DNA of 64,000 nucleotides from Microbulbifer agarilyticus S89 (GCF_000220505.1 NZ_AFPJ01000012.1:41495-105494); one strand, 5' to 3'; positions 53,702 through 63,352 are shown, numbered from the stretch's first letter. Notes: generated by a model from the sequence alone, not told the origin. Program-made: numbers and translations.

Positions 53702-53791
53702 TTGGATCTGCAAGAAGCGTTCTCAGATGCTGCTGATACATCCTTCTCTGCTCTTCCCAAAAGATCGTGGAGTAATCCCGGTTTTTGGTAA
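53702..53791 (+). pseudogene. Possible 3-prime remnant of a lost gene
   Basis: A 30-codon open stretch encodes LDLQEAFSDAADTSFSALPK, then RSWSNPGFW and a stop. It has no ribosome-binding site and no plausible start, and is followed 41 bases later by an intrinsic terminator at 53833-53864. It lies just after the AT-rich lipoprotein gene. It may be the end of a gene displaced by insertion, or a chance frame. Confidence 0.3.
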
Positions 53792-53832
53792 CGCGGCGGC
53801 ATGGCCCGAGTCGTCGCACCGGGTATGACCGC

Positions 53833-53864
53833 AAAGCGAGTCTCTTGTGAGGCTCGCTTTTTTT
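53833..53864 (+). terminator. Intrinsic terminator without an adjacent gene
   Basis: Arms AAAGCGAGtCTC and GAGgCTCGCTTT enclose TTGT, followed by a T run. It lies about 140 bases past the AT-rich lipoprotein stop. The owner may be that gene, a lost gene or an unrecognised small RNA. Confidence 0.8.
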
Positions 53865-54009
53865 GTGCCTCGAATTCGCCCCGTCGCAAACCGATTACCG
53901 CAAGACGCACCCCGGTAGGCACAGCACTTGCACCTGTGAGACTATCGAGGAGTAGTACAAAAAATGTGCCTGTACTGACAGGAAAGACGATCCTGAATAG
54001 GAAAAAATA

Positions 54010-56058
54010 ATGAAAAAAGCCTTTGTAATCAGTGCACTGCTGCTGGCAACAGCAGGGTGTGACCAGAAAGTAGAAAACCCGCAACCGCAGACAGCGGCGA
54101 TGAAATCCGGGATCAACCTGGAAAACATGGATACGAGTGTGCGCCCGGGCGATGATTTCAACGCATATGTTAATGGCAATTGGTTGGCGAATACCGAAAT
54201 TCCTGCCGACAAGGCCACTTACGGTAGTTTCCATATCCTGCGCGACCAGGCACAAGAGCATGTGCGCAAGATAATCGAGGAATCAGCGGCCGCCAGTCAT
54301 GAGGATGGCACCGACCAGCAGAAGGTGGGTGGTCTATATCGCTCATTTATGGATCTGGAAACGCGCAATGCGCTTGGGGCGCAGCCACTCATCGAAAGTT
54401 TCGCGCGCATCGATGAAGTTTCAAGTCACGCGGAGCTCGCTGTCTATTTTGCCCAGGCCAACAAACTGGGGCACGACCTGCCTTTCACCGTCGGCCAGTA
54501 TGCCGATTTCAAAGATCCCAATGTGTATATGATTTACGCCTGGCAGGGTGGCCTGGGTATGCCGGATCGCGAGTACTACTTTAAAGAAGGCGATAAGTCG
54601 GAGCAGGTGCGCGCTGCCTACCTGAAACATATTGCCAAGATGCTGGCGCTCACCGGTATCAGCAGTGAAGAATCCAGCGGTCAAATCGCGCAGGGTATTT
54701 ATGATCTCGAGATGACGCTCGCCGCGCAACATATGAAGAAGGAAAAAACCCGGGACATGGTTGCGCTGTACAACCCGGTGGCCCTGGCTGAGTTGCCGGA
54801 ATTGATGCCCAATTTTAACTGGCAGGGGTTTGTTGCAACGGCAGGTATTACTGAGCTGGAAAATCTGGTGGTGACCCAGCTCGATTATATGCGAGAGCTG
54901 GATACCATTATCAGCGAGACCAGTATCGACGCCTGGAAGCCTTATCTGAAGTGGAGCGCTGCACGCCATGCCGCGCCTTATCTCGATGAGGCCATCTATG
55001 CGCAGCATTTTGACTTTAACAGTCGCACTTTGCACGGGGTGGAAGAGCCGCGCCAGCTGTGGCGTCGTGGTGTGAATCTAGTGAATCAGCACCTGGGTGA
55101 AGTCGTCGGTAAGGTGTACGTGAAGGAGCACTTCCCACCGGAAGCCAAAGCGCGAATGCAGGAACTGGTCGCCAACCTGATCAAAGCCTATGAAGTCAGC
55201 ATCAAGGAACTCGACTGGATGGGCGAAGCGACGAAGCAGGAAGCCCTCGACAAGCTGTCCAAGTTTACTCCGAAAATTGGCTATCCGGATAAGTGGCGTG
55301 ACTATTCGGCTCTCACCATTAGCGGCGACGACCTCTACGGCAATATGCAGCGATCCGCTTTGTTCAATTACGCCGAAATGCTGGAAAAGCAAAAGGGACC
55401 GGTTGCCAAGCATGAGTGGGCCATGACGCCCCAGACGGTGAATGCCTACTACAACCCACCTTTAAACGAAATCGTATTTCCTGCCGCAATTTTGCAGCCC
55501 CCATTTTTCAATATGGAAGCGGATGATGCAGTGAACTACGGCGGTATTGGTGCAGTGATCGGTCACGAAATCGGCCATGGCTTTGATGATTCCGGCAGCA
55601 CGTTTGATGGTGACGGTGTGCTGCGCAACTGGTGGACGGAGGAAGATAAATCCGAATTCAAAGACCGCACCGCGCAGTTGATTGATCAGTACAGTGCGTT
55701 CGCACCTTTTGACGACCTCCACATCAACGGTGAATTTACCCTTGGCGAGAATATTGGCGACCTGGGTGGCCTGAGTATTGGCTTGCTGGCTTACCAAATG
55801 TCTCTTGACGGCAAAGAAGCTCCGGTACTCGACGGCTTTACCGGTGAGCAACGGGTGTTCCTGGGCTACGGGCAAATTTTTCAGGGCAAGTATCGCGAAG
55901 AGGCAATGCGCAACCTGATCAACACCGATCCACATGCACCGTCCGAGTTTCGGATTAACGGTGCCGTGCGCAACGTGCCGGAGTTCTATAGCGCATTTGG
56001 TGTGAAAGAAGGTGATGCGCTGTATCTGAAACCCGACGAGCGCGTCAAAATCTGGTAA
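54010..56058 (+). CDS. M13-family zinc metallopeptidase (PepO/neprilysin type), lipoprotein
   Basis: A 682-residue peptidase with a lipobox (ISALLLATAGC). The M13 N-terminal domain starts SVRPGDDFNAYVNGNWLANT. The catalytic region has NAYYNPPLNEIVFPAAILQP, the zinc motif VIGHEIGHGFDDSGSTFDG (HExxH), the downstream Glu in GENIGDLGGLSI and the C-terminal block NTDPHAPSEFRINGAVRN. All catalytic residues are present. It is periplasmic or outer-membrane-facing and acts on peptides of moderate length. It is convergent with the alginate lyase gene. Confidence 0.94.
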   Translation: MKKAFVISALLLATAGCDQKVENPQPQTAAMKSGINLENMDTSVRPGDDFNAYVNGNWLANTEIPADKATYGSFHILRDQAQEHVRKIIEESAAASHEDGTDQQKVGGLYRSFMDLETRNALGAQPLIESFARIDEVSSHAELAVYFAQANKLGHDLPFTVGQYADFKDPNVYMIYAWQGGLGMPDREYYFKEGDKSEQVRAAYLKHIAKMLALTGISSEESSGQIAQGIYDLEMTLAAQHMKKEKTRDMVALYNPVALAELPELMPNFNWQGFVATAGITELENLVVTQLDYMRELDTIISETSIDAWKPYLKWSAARHAAPYLDEAIYAQHFDFNSRTLHGVEEPRQLWRRGVNLVNQHLGEVVGKVYVKEHFPPEAKARMQELVANLIKAYEVSIKELDWMGEATKQEALDKLSKFTPKIGYPDKWRDYSALTISGDDLYGNMQRSALFNYAEMLEKQKGPVAKHEWAMTPQTVNAYYNPPLNEIVFPAAILQPPFFNMEADDAVNYGGIGAVIGHEIGHGFDDSGSTFDGDGVLRNWWTEEDKSEFKDRTAQLIDQYSAFAPFDDLHINGEFTLGENIGDLGGLSIGLLAYQMSLDGKEAPVLDGFTGEQRVFLGYGQIFQGKYREEAMRNLINTDPHAPSEFRINGAVRNVPEFYSAFGVKEGDALYLKPDERVKIW

Positions 56059-56119
56059 GTGTTCTCTGGCTTAAGCCATTACGCGAAACACAGCGGGCAC
56101 ATTAAGCGGAAGTAAAAAG

Positions 56120-56202
56120 CCCGGAGCCTGGGGGATTTAACTCATACCAGCTCCGGGAAGCTTCTATTGGGCGGCCATTCGATGCTTGGGGCAGGCCGCC
56201 CA
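56120..56202. terminator. Two hairpins between convergent M13 peptidase and alginate lyase genes
   Basis: CCCGGAGC (56120-56127) pairs with GCTCCGGG (56150-56157). TGGGCGGCC (56168-56176) pairs perfectly with GGCCGCCCA (56194-56202). T runs are weak; they could end transcripts from both sides. Confidence 0.5.
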
Positions 56203-56232
56203 TTTCACGCGATTTAGAAAGGCTGTATTGGG

Positions 56233-58074
56233 TTAGTTGTGAGACTGTTCCAACGCGTAGAAGGTTGCCTGTACGTAATCGCTGCCGTTACCGGTATTGT
56301 TCTGGTTGTACACACCGGCTTTGAAGTATTGGTACTGATCGGCAACGTCATAGCCGCTGTTGCTCATATCCACCACCTGTACCACATCCGCTTTGCCTTC
56401 GCGAGACACGGTGACCGTGAGGGTGTTACCGACGACCTTCACTTCGTAACTCCACTTCTCGCCCAGCGCGATACCGTCGGCCGGATCGGAAGCGCTACTG
56501 GAGCGACTGCCAATCATGTCGTACCAGCTATCGCTGCCGCCGTTCGGCTCGTGCGCGATGTATACCGAGCCTTTGCTGTTACCCGGCAGTTTGCGGTAGT
56601 AAAGACGCAGGGGCTCGTCATTGTTGGCATGGATCTGGCCTACGATTACCCGGCCAACCTGGCCGCTGTCGCCAGTGGTGGTGACATGGTCAACAGAAAG
56701 CGTCGCACGCAGTACGCCGTCAACACCGCCAGCTGCCGCACGCGCCCCTGCAGGGGCTGAACCAAATACCCAGTTGTTGGCGTTCACACCCTGGGTGGCG
56801 ATGCTGGTGTCGCCACGGCGCAACATCTCACGCAGTTCGGTACGGGTATACGATGTATTGCTCGACGTTTTGTAGCCGTCCACCGGGCAGCGGAACACCA
56901 TGCCGCCATCGGCCGCGGTATAGAAATAGGTTCCGTCGGCGTAGCCCGCATTCAGGTCGTTTTCCTTGATGGAATCCGCTTTGCCGTCGCCGTTGTTGTC
57001 GGTGGGCACACTCAGGTACCAGGCACTCAAGTCAAAGTTGCTGGATGGGGGCAGGTTCGGGTCCAGGCCACCGCCGGAACCGGAGCCGCCGCCGGAGCTG
57101 CCACCGGAACTGCTGGAGCTTGAGGAGCTTGAGCTGGATGAGCCGCCACCGGAACTGCTGCTGGAGCTACTGCCACCGGCACATCCGATCACATCCATCT
57201 CCAGAATACTGTTCCAGCTATTGGAAGTATTACCGCTACCGGTGACGCGAACGTAGCGTGCGCTGGAGTCGGTTACATCGTAGTTTTCCAGATCCGTGCT
57301 ATTGCCGCTCGATTGGCCACCGGACAGGACTAGGGTCCAGTTACTGTTGTCGGTCGAGGTTTCGACTTCGAAGAAGCTCGTGCGCTGATTGCCCTTGTAC
57401 CAAGCAATATCGATTTCCTTCACGGTCTGTTCAGTGCCGAGATCAAGGGTTATCCACTTGATGCCCTTTGAGGACCAACGTGTGGCAAGACTGCCATCAA
57501 TCACATTGGTTGGGCCATTGCCATCGTTGCTGCCATCGTCGATGGCGGCAGCCACAGAAAGATTGCTGCCGGAGATACAGCTGTCACCGCCGGAGCTCGA
57601 AGAGCTACTGGATGAACTTGAAGAGCTGGACCCTGAACCGAGGTTTTCCAGAGCAAAGTCATCGAGGCGGCCCTCTGCACCGTTATAGGTACCGAAAACG
57701 GTGATACTGCTGGCGCTACCGGAATTGAACTCCACGGATACCGGCTGCCAGTCGGAATTACTCGCGCTGGTATCGAAAGTGCTACCACTTACTTGCGCAC
57801 CCACAGTTCCGGCCCCGCGTACATAGGCGGTCAATCGATAGTTGGTATTGGCGCTGACAGCTACATCCTGCTCGACGCGGCCGCCACTGCCGGAGATTTT
57901 TGCTGACTTGCTACCACTGTTGGCAACACTGGAAATCGCGGAAGGATCGATGTCGGTCCAGCTGTCGAAATTGCTTTCAAAGCCGGGGTTAAGAATCGAT
58001 GCGTTAGCGCTGGCAATACATGTCGACAGCACGGCAGCATAACTGAGTTTCATCGCTAGAGATGTTGGTTTCAT
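56233..58074 (-). CDS. Secreted PL7 alginate lyase with two carbohydrate-binding modules
   Basis: A 613-residue endolytic alginate lyase. The order is: signal peptide (about 1-25); a beta-sandwich binding module of CBM4/9/22 type (27-145); a poly-Ser linker (148-161); a discoidin/CBM32-like module with NVIDGSLATRWSSKG and YVRVTGSGNTSNSWNSILEM (165-298); a long Ser/Gly linker (300-338); and the PL7 domain (345-613). Catalytic signatures are YTRTELREM (409-417), VGQIHA (478-483) and YFKAGVYNQ (583-591), with Arg, Gln-Ile-His and Tyr in the expected places. QIH suggests, but does not prove, polyguluronate preference. Distal gene of the alginate locus. Confidence 0.94.
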   Translation of the reverse strand: MKPTSLAMKLSYAAVLSTCIASANASILNPGFESNFDSWTDIDPSAISSVANSGSKSAKISGSGGRVEQDVAVSANTNYRLTAYVRGAGTVGAQVSGSTFDTSASNSDWQPVSVEFNSGSASSITVFGTYNGAEGRLDDFALENLGSGSSSSSSSSSSSSSGGDSCISGSNLSVAAAIDDGSNDGNGPTNVIDGSLATRWSSKGIKWITLDLGTEQTVKEIDIAWYKGNQRTSFFEVETSTDNSNWTLVLSGGQSSGNSTDLENYDVTDSSARYVRVTGSGNTSNSWNSILEMDVIGCAGGSSSSSSSGGGSSSSSSSSSSSSGGSSGGGSGSGGGLDPNLPPSSNFDLSAWYLSVPTDNNGDGKADSIKENDLNAGYADGTYFYTAADGGMVFRCPVDGYKTSSNTSYTRTELREMLRRGDTSIATQGVNANNWVFGSAPAGARAAAGGVDGVLRATLSVDHVTTTGDSGQVGRVIVGQIHANNDEPLRLYYRKLPGNSKGSVYIAHEPNGGSDSWYDMIGSRSSSASDPADGIALGEKWSYEVKVVGNTLTVTVSREGKADVVQVVDMSNSGYDVADQYQYFKAGVYNQNNTGNGSDYVQATFYALEQSHN

Positions 58075-58230
58075 GTGACCCTCATTATATTTTTCTAGGG
58101 TTTTGAATGTGCAGCGTACACACGACCGCTGCGTGGTTTACCGCATTTTCTAGCCACGGCAATACCACCGGCTTACCCGGTCCTCTCTGGTTTGCAGGGA
58201 TACAACGAAAAAAGCGATAAATTCGTCAGA

Positions 58231-58268
58231 GAAAGCCGCCGGCGGTGGCAAACCATCGGCGGCTTTTC
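58231..58268 (-). terminator. Terminator-like hairpin after the TonB receptor gene
   Basis: On the minus strand AAAGCCGCCG pairs with the distant CGGCGGCTTT around a 16-base loop, about 40 bases after the receptor stop. The following T tract is short, so termination may be partial, allowing some read-through into the lyase gene. Confidence 0.5.
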
Positions 58269-58306
58269 ATTGCTTGGTCCGCAATGCTCTTACTGCGTGC
58301 AGCAAT

Positions 58307-61168
58307 TTAGAATTTTGCGCGCACGCCCAGTACGTAACGGCGGTCGGTTTCCATGATCTGGAAAGCGGTACCGTTTGAACCGGTGTTGATGGTGGGCTCT
58401 GCGGTCAGGTTAGTGATGTTGGCGATAACGGTGATGTCTTCGCTCACATCGTAGCTGGCAGAGAGGTCCAGTTGCGAAAGGTCTTCGCGGTAGTTGTTAC
58501 CCAGGGTTGGGTCGTCAGAACCTGCGCCCAGTACGAGTTCGCCCAATGGCAATACACGCTTGGTTTGCGCCTGATCGAGGAAGCGATCACGGTAGGTATA
58601 CGCAAGACGAATCCCGAGGCCTTCATACTCATAGTAGAACTGCGTATTGAAGGTGTTCTTGGAAATATCCTCCAGCGGAGTACCGTTCGGATCTTCACTA
58701 TCCGCATAGGTGTAGTTGGCACTCATACCCAGGCCAGACCAGCGGCCGGGCAGGAAGTCGAAGGCTTGCTGGTAACCCAGTTCCAAGCCTTGAATCTTAC
58801 CGTTTTCACCGTTGGTGATGAAGTCGGTGAGGATACCCATGTCAGCAATAGGGGTGTTCTCATTGGCGTACTGAATGCCGTCCGCCTGCCACAGACAGAT
58901 CTTGTCGAAATCAGAGGTGTTGGTCAGTGTGCTGACAACTTCTGGCTGGTTTTCGCACTCGAAAGTCTGGGTCAGGAAAGATTCAACATCCTTATAGAAC
59001 AGGGTGGCGGACACCATGTTGCTATCCCAGTAGTGCTCAGCGGCAATGTCATACTGGGTTGCACGGTAGGGCTCTAGCTCGGGGTTGCCGCGGCTGGCCG
59101 CGATGTACGCGTCGCGGTAATTGTAGGCTGGGCTCAGTTCGTTAAAGTCTGCGCGGCGCATTACCTTGGCGGCGGCGAAGCGCAGCTGGGTATCGTCGGT
59201 CAGGCTCCAGGTTACGTTTAGGCTAGGCAGGAAGTCGTCGTAGCTCGCGCCATCGGAAACAATCGAGCCCTCTTGGTAGGCACTGGAGCTGATGTCGGTT
59301 GACACGTAGCGTCCACCAACGATCGCACGCACATCACCGAAGTCGAGGTTTGCCTGAATGTAAGCCGCGGATGTTTCTTCGTTTACTTCGGAATAGCTGC
59401 CTTCCTGGTACTCGAGGTTATCCGCAAGGCTACCGCTGATTTCCATATTGGTACCAGCCAGCAGCTGTTGCACGATGTCAAAAGTCGCCTGCTGATTCTG
59501 CAGCAGGCCAACATCGTACGCGGTCACCTTTGCCAGGTCGTAGGCGCCGCTGCGACCCGTGTGCTCGAACGCATCGCCACTGAAATCGTAGTTTTTGATG
59601 GCATCCGGGAATTGGGCGGCGATATCTTCCATCCAGATAATGTCTGGGTTGCCGTCGCCATCTTCCAGGTTCTTAAAGATATTGGTGATGCGGAACTGGT
59701 AGCGATTCTGTTCGAAATCGCGCGAAGTCACACGTACACCACTCTTAACCGACGATACCCAATCCAGGCCAAACGGCTCGGCGTACTCCACGTCGAACTT
59801 AAACGCGCTTTCCTCGTTGTTGATGTAGGTGCGGGTATCTTCGTAGCGGCGGAACGCCTGATTTTGCTGATCGGTAAATACGTAGCCGTCGGCAAAGTCG
59901 ATGGTTGGTGCACTGCTATTGCTGTTCTCGAAGGTCACCGGAATTAGCCACTTGTTTTCGCCGTCGGCACCTTGCCCTTCCAGTTCGCGATCAATACCGC
60001 GGAAGCGGAATTCGGAGAAGGGGGTGTAGCTGTCGGCTTCGGCATAGGAAAACTCGCCGCTCACGGTTAGCTTGTCGGTGAAATCCCATTCGCCACCGAA
60101 CGCATGGCTGAATGAGTCGCTGTTGCGGAAGCTGGAGCCGGCGGTTTGCAATGGCTGAACTGCGTCGTACATAAAGTTTTGCAGCTGACCGTTTGCATCT
60201 TCGTAGGTTTCACCAGGAATTACGGTTGGGGTGTCGAGGATATGCAGTAGCGAGAAGGTCTCCTGGCTGCCCGCGCGTTCAACCGAGTTCAGGTCCAAAT
60301 AGAATTGGCCCTGTTCAGAGGCGGGTGCCCACTGGAAAGAAAGGTTGATTGCGGTGCGCTCGCGCTCCTCACGACGCGGGTTGAAGGTGTGCTCGCGCCC
60401 GTATACATAGTTGCCGCTCGGGGTATTTTGCGCAGGCGCCAGGCCTTCTACTTCCCCTACCTGCAACTGCAAGAGGGATTCGTCGCGGCGCAGCTCACGA
60501 TCCTGATAAGACAGAGACGCAATAGCGCCGAAGGTGCCGGCGTCGCCCAGATCCCAGGTGTTGCCTACCCCGGAGCTCATGATCGGAGCCAGGTTGTCTG
60601 CTTTATCGGCGTATTCACCCTGTACCGATACTGCGGCGAGAGGGCCGTCCAAGTCCAGTGGGCGCGCCATTTTCAGGCTGATGGTGCCGCCCAGTGCGCC
60701 CTCGGTCATTTCCGGGGTCGGCGACTTGATGACTTCCACTTTTTCCAGGAAGGCGGCGGGGAAATCCTGAAAATCGATTCCGCTTCGGCTGTCGCCGAGT
60801 ACGGAACGTCCATTCACTTCTACGCGGTTCTGGGTAAGGCCGCGGATCGAAACCTCAGAGCCCACACCAAAGTCGCGGTTAATGGAGACACCAGTAACGC
60901 GTTGCAGAGCTTCTGCAATGTTGTTGTCGGGGAGTTTACCAATGTCTTCTGCCACTACGGCATCGACTACGCGTGCATCGTCGCGTTTGGCATCGGCGGC
61001 GGCTTCCATACTGTGACGGATGCCGGTTGCTACAACCTCTTCCATCACAGTGGAGTCATCCGACTGGGCAAACGTCATTGGGGCAAATGCCATGGCGGAG
61101 GCGGAGAGCATCAGCACGCTGAGGTCCCGCACAGCGCTCTGCTTATCAAACTTCTTATAGTTATCCAT
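58307..61168 (-). CDS. TonB-dependent outer-membrane receptor for alginate oligosaccharides
   Basis: A 953-residue TonB-dependent transporter. The signal peptide ends near MTFAQS, followed by a TonB-box-like VMEEVVATGIRHSM. The plug domain (about 50-165) has DIGKLPDNNIAEALQRVTGV, VSIRGLTQNRVEVNG and EVIKSPTPEMTEGALGGTI. A long barrel ends in the aromatic YVLGVRAKF. It belongs to the large carbohydrate-type receptors of marine bacteria. Placement between a PL7 lyase gene and KDG/DEH metabolism genes implies uptake of alginate oligomers. The specificity is inference. Confidence 0.93.
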   Translation of the reverse strand: MDNYKKFDKQSAVRDLSVLMLSASAMAFAPMTFAQSDDSTVMEEVVATGIRHSMEAAADAKRDDARVVDAVVAEDIGKLPDNNIAEALQRVTGVSINRDFGVGSEVSIRGLTQNRVEVNGRSVLGDSRSGIDFQDFPAAFLEKVEVIKSPTPEMTEGALGGTISLKMARPLDLDGPLAAVSVQGEYADKADNLAPIMSSGVGNTWDLGDAGTFGAIASLSYQDRELRRDESLLQLQVGEVEGLAPAQNTPSGNYVYGREHTFNPRREERERTAINLSFQWAPASEQGQFYLDLNSVERAGSQETFSLLHILDTPTVIPGETYEDANGQLQNFMYDAVQPLQTAGSSFRNSDSFSHAFGGEWDFTDKLTVSGEFSYAEADSYTPFSEFRFRGIDRELEGQGADGENKWLIPVTFENSNSSAPTIDFADGYVFTDQQNQAFRRYEDTRTYINNEESAFKFDVEYAEPFGLDWVSSVKSGVRVTSRDFEQNRYQFRITNIFKNLEDGDGNPDIIWMEDIAAQFPDAIKNYDFSGDAFEHTGRSGAYDLAKVTAYDVGLLQNQQATFDIVQQLLAGTNMEISGSLADNLEYQEGSYSEVNEETSAAYIQANLDFGDVRAIVGGRYVSTDISSSAYQEGSIVSDGASYDDFLPSLNVTWSLTDDTQLRFAAAKVMRRADFNELSPAYNYRDAYIAASRGNPELEPYRATQYDIAAEHYWDSNMVSATLFYKDVESFLTQTFECENQPEVVSTLTNTSDFDKICLWQADGIQYANENTPIADMGILTDFITNGENGKIQGLELGYQQAFDFLPGRWSGLGMSANYTYADSEDPNGTPLEDISKNTFNTQFYYEYEGLGIRLAYTYRDRFLDQAQTKRVLPLGELVLGAGSDDPTLGNNYREDLSQLDLSASYDVSEDITVIANITNLTAEPTINTGSNGTAFQIMETDRRYVLGVRAKF

Positions 61169-61230
61169 CTAACAGTTTCCTCTCATTGTAAGAACGATTT
61201 TATTTTTATTAGTTCGCAGCAGGCGGAGTT

Positions 61231-61419
61231 AAACCAATTCATAAAAACCTGTCAATTACATTGGTTTTTATATTGGTCATACAGGTTTTGGCAGATTTAA
61301 CTTAAATATATGTTTTATATATAGTTTTTTGTTTTTCTGGGGGGAGAAGAAAAGCGCCATTTATTTTTCGCTTTGTGATGCACTTCTGTAAAGCAGAAAG
61401 AGGTCAAACCAATCTGGTT
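61231..61419. promoter_or_regulatory. Control region of the alginate receptor with repeated ACCAAT elements
   Basis: This non-coding stretch lies in the 357 bases between the receptor and kdgK genes. It holds AAACCAAT (61231-61238), ATTGGTTT (61260-61267), ATTGGT (61272-61277) and a palindrome AACCA-atc-TGGTT (61407-61419). On the minus strand TTGACA (complement of 61250-61255) is a possible -35. ACCA/TGGT half-sites are typical of GntR-type sugar-acid regulators; the regulator is not encoded in the window. Confidence 0.5.
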
Positions 61420-61475
61420 GATAGATGTGTCGAGTACATGATCCCAAGATTCGTATTCGAAAAATCTGCAGACAT

Positions 61476-61503
61476 AAAAAAAGCGGCTAGAAAGCCGCTT
61501 TTT
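61476..61503. terminator. Rho-independent terminator after kdgK
   Basis: Stem AAGCGGCT/AGCCGCTT with a 4-base loop, seven As on one side and five Ts on the other. On the minus strand it follows the kdgK stop by about 22 bases and has a run of Ts, so it ends the MFS-SDR-kdgK transcript. Confidence 0.88.
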
Positions 61504-61525
61504 GGGAACAGAAACCGCAAGATAT

Positions 61526-62494
61526 TTATGCCGGCTCCGTCTCTTTAACAGGCATTGTTGGCATCGCACTTTGTGGGATGATGGCGCCGCGATGCTGAAT
61601 CACTGTGCTGGCAAGTTTGTGCCCGCAGCGGGCGGCCTCTTCGGCACTGCTACCGCCGAGACGGCTGGCAAGGTAGCCCGCATTAAAAGAATCGCCCGCG
61701 GCAGTAGTATCGACTGGCGTGACCTTATTTGCGGGAACCAACTTCGGATCGCGATTTGGTTGAACGATTAGGCAGCCCTCGGCGCCCAACTTCAGTACAA
61801 CTTCATCGACCCCATATTCCTGGAAGCGCGCCAGGGCGGTATCGGTGTCGCTATCGGCGAACAACAGCTGCTCGTCTTCAAACGTAGGCAGGGCGAGATC
61901 CGTTAACTGCAGTATCTGTTCATAGGCCTTGCGCGTGAGCGTCTCACTGCCCCACAGGCGCGGCCGGTAATTGCCGTCAAAAATGACCTGACCACCGTCC
62001 TGGCGGAATTCCGCGAGAAACTCGAACAGGCATTCGCGGCCATATGGGGAAAGAATCGCGAGGGAAATACCGGAGAGGTATACCGCATCGAAACCCTTTA
62101 GCTCCGCAAAGAGTTGTTTAGCAGCCTGTGGATTATCGAGGAGGCGCTTGGCCGGTGCGCGATCTCGCCAATAGTGGAAAGTGCGCTCACCGCTGGCGTC
62201 GGTCTCGATCAGGTAAAGTCCGGGCGTACCGTTCGCCTCACGCCTTACCAGTTCGCAACCGATCCCTTCTGCCTGCCACTGACGGACCATCCAATCACTC
62301 AGATGATCGTCACCGAGCGCTGTCACATATTCGACGTTGCCGCCGAGCCTGGACATATACAAGGCTGTATTTAGCGTATCGCCACCAAAAGCGAGCCCCG
62401 CGCGTAGGCGCGACTCACTGTGATGGCTGCGACAATCGTCGCCGAGGTTCATTTCGAGCATACACTCGCCGATGACCGCTATGCGCTTGTGCAT
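61526..62494 (-). CDS. kdgK: 2-keto-3-deoxygluconate kinase (PfkB family)
   Basis: Phosphorylates KDG to KDPG, the step before aldol cleavage. The 322-residue protein has the PfkB layout: RIAVIGECMLEMN at the start, FGGDTLNTALYMSRLG (substrate and fold motif), VIFDGNYRPRLWG, and the C-terminal ATP/anion-hole signature DTTAAGDSFNAGYLASRLGG with the catalytic Asp. It follows the SDR gene by 48 bases on the same strand, consistent with one alginate monomer operon. Confidence 0.94.
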   Translation of the reverse strand: MHKRIAVIGECMLEMNLGDDCRSHHSESRLRAGLAFGGDTLNTALYMSRLGGNVEYVTALGDDHLSDWMVRQWQAEGIGCELVRREANGTPGLYLIETDASGERTFHYWRDRAPAKRLLDNPQAAKQLFAELKGFDAVYLSGISLAILSPYGRECLFEFLAEFRQDGGQVIFDGNYRPRLWGSETLTRKAYEQILQLTDLALPTFEDEQLLFADSDTDTALARFQEYGVDEVVLKLGAEGCLIVQPNRDPKLVPANKVTPVDTTAAGDSFNAGYLASRLGGSSAEEAARCGHKLASTVIQHRGAIIPQSAMPTMPVKETEPA

Positions 62495-62542
62495 GGTATT
62501 CCGCCTGTTTACCCCAATACGCTAATGCATCGTTCTTCCCCC

Positions 62543-63292
62543 TTAGGAGAAGAACAGACCACCATTGATGTCGATGTTGGTACCGGTGATGAAAGAAGCT
62601 TCGTCAGACGCCAGGTAGGCAACTGCGTCAGCCACTTCCGGTGCCTTACCTTCACGCTTCAGCGGAGTGGCGTTGGCAACGTTGGTACGTACCGCATCTT
62701 TGGTGAAGACGTCGTGGAAAGTCGTACTGATCATGCCCGGGCACAGAGAGTTGACGCGGATGTTCTGCGGACCCAGCTCTTTTGCCATGGCACGGGTGAA
62801 GGTCATTACCGCACCTTTGGAAGTAGCGTAGGCCGAAGCACCGGGGCCGCCGCCGTCACGGCCAGCCTGAGACGCCAGGTTCACGATCGCACCACCGTCC
62901 ATGTGCGGAACAACCGCTTTGGTCAGCAGGAAGGTGCTATTCAGGTTCAGGGCCATCACTTTGTTGAAAAAGTCTTCGTCCATCTCACCCAGGGTTTTGC
63001 GCTCAACCAGGCCACCGGCAACGTTTACCAGTATGTCGATGTTGGAGCCGTAAGCTTCTTGCGCTGCAGCTACTACTGCGTCGACATCAGCCTGCTTGGT
63101 CATGTCGCCCTGCGCGATGATGGCTTCCCCACCGGCGGCCTTGATTTCGGCCAGGGTTTCTTCTGCAGTCTGGCTGTTGCTGAAGTAGTTCACCACTACT
63201 TTCGCGCCTTCTGCCGCCAGCTTCAAAGATACCGCCTTGCCAATGTCTCGTGCCCCACCGCTGACGATGGCTACTTTGCCTTGAAGTTTCAT
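62543..63292 (-). CDS. SDR-family oxidoreductase, probable DEH reductase
   Basis: A 249-residue short-chain dehydrogenase. The cofactor motif is IVSGGARDIGKAVSL (GxxxxIG type). NVAGG and the active-site YATSKGAVMTF (Tyr-x-x-x-Lys) follow, with a Ser around LASQAG. In alginate clusters SDRs of this type reduce DEH (4-deoxy-L-erythro-5-hexoseulose uronate) to KDG, the substrate of the neighbouring kinase. The ATG at 63292 has AGGAG upstream; a longer in-frame start is rejected. Specificity comes from context. Confidence 0.9.
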   Translation of the reverse strand: MKLQGKVAIVSGGARDIGKAVSLKLAAEGAKVVVNYFSNSQTAEETLAEIKAAGGEAIIAQGDMTKQADVDAVVAAAQEAYGSNIDILVNVAGGLVERKTLGEMDEDFFNKVMALNLNSTFLLTKAVVPHMDGGAIVNLASQAGRDGGGPGASAYATSKGAVMTFTRAMAKELGPQNIRVNSLCPGMISTTFHDVFTKDAVRTNVANATPLKREGKAPEVADAVAYLASDEASFITGTNIDINGGLFFS

Positions 63293-63352
63293 AGTTACTC
63301 CTAACTGTAATTTTTTTCGTCCGAATAGTTTTCGAAGAGTGATCAACGTTTT

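Noticed and set aside
53629-54261. 210-codon minus-strand frame spanning the gap between the AT-rich lipoprotein and M13 peptidase genes
   Set aside because: It overlaps the ends of two plus-strand genes and an intrinsic terminator, and its composition is not protein-like.
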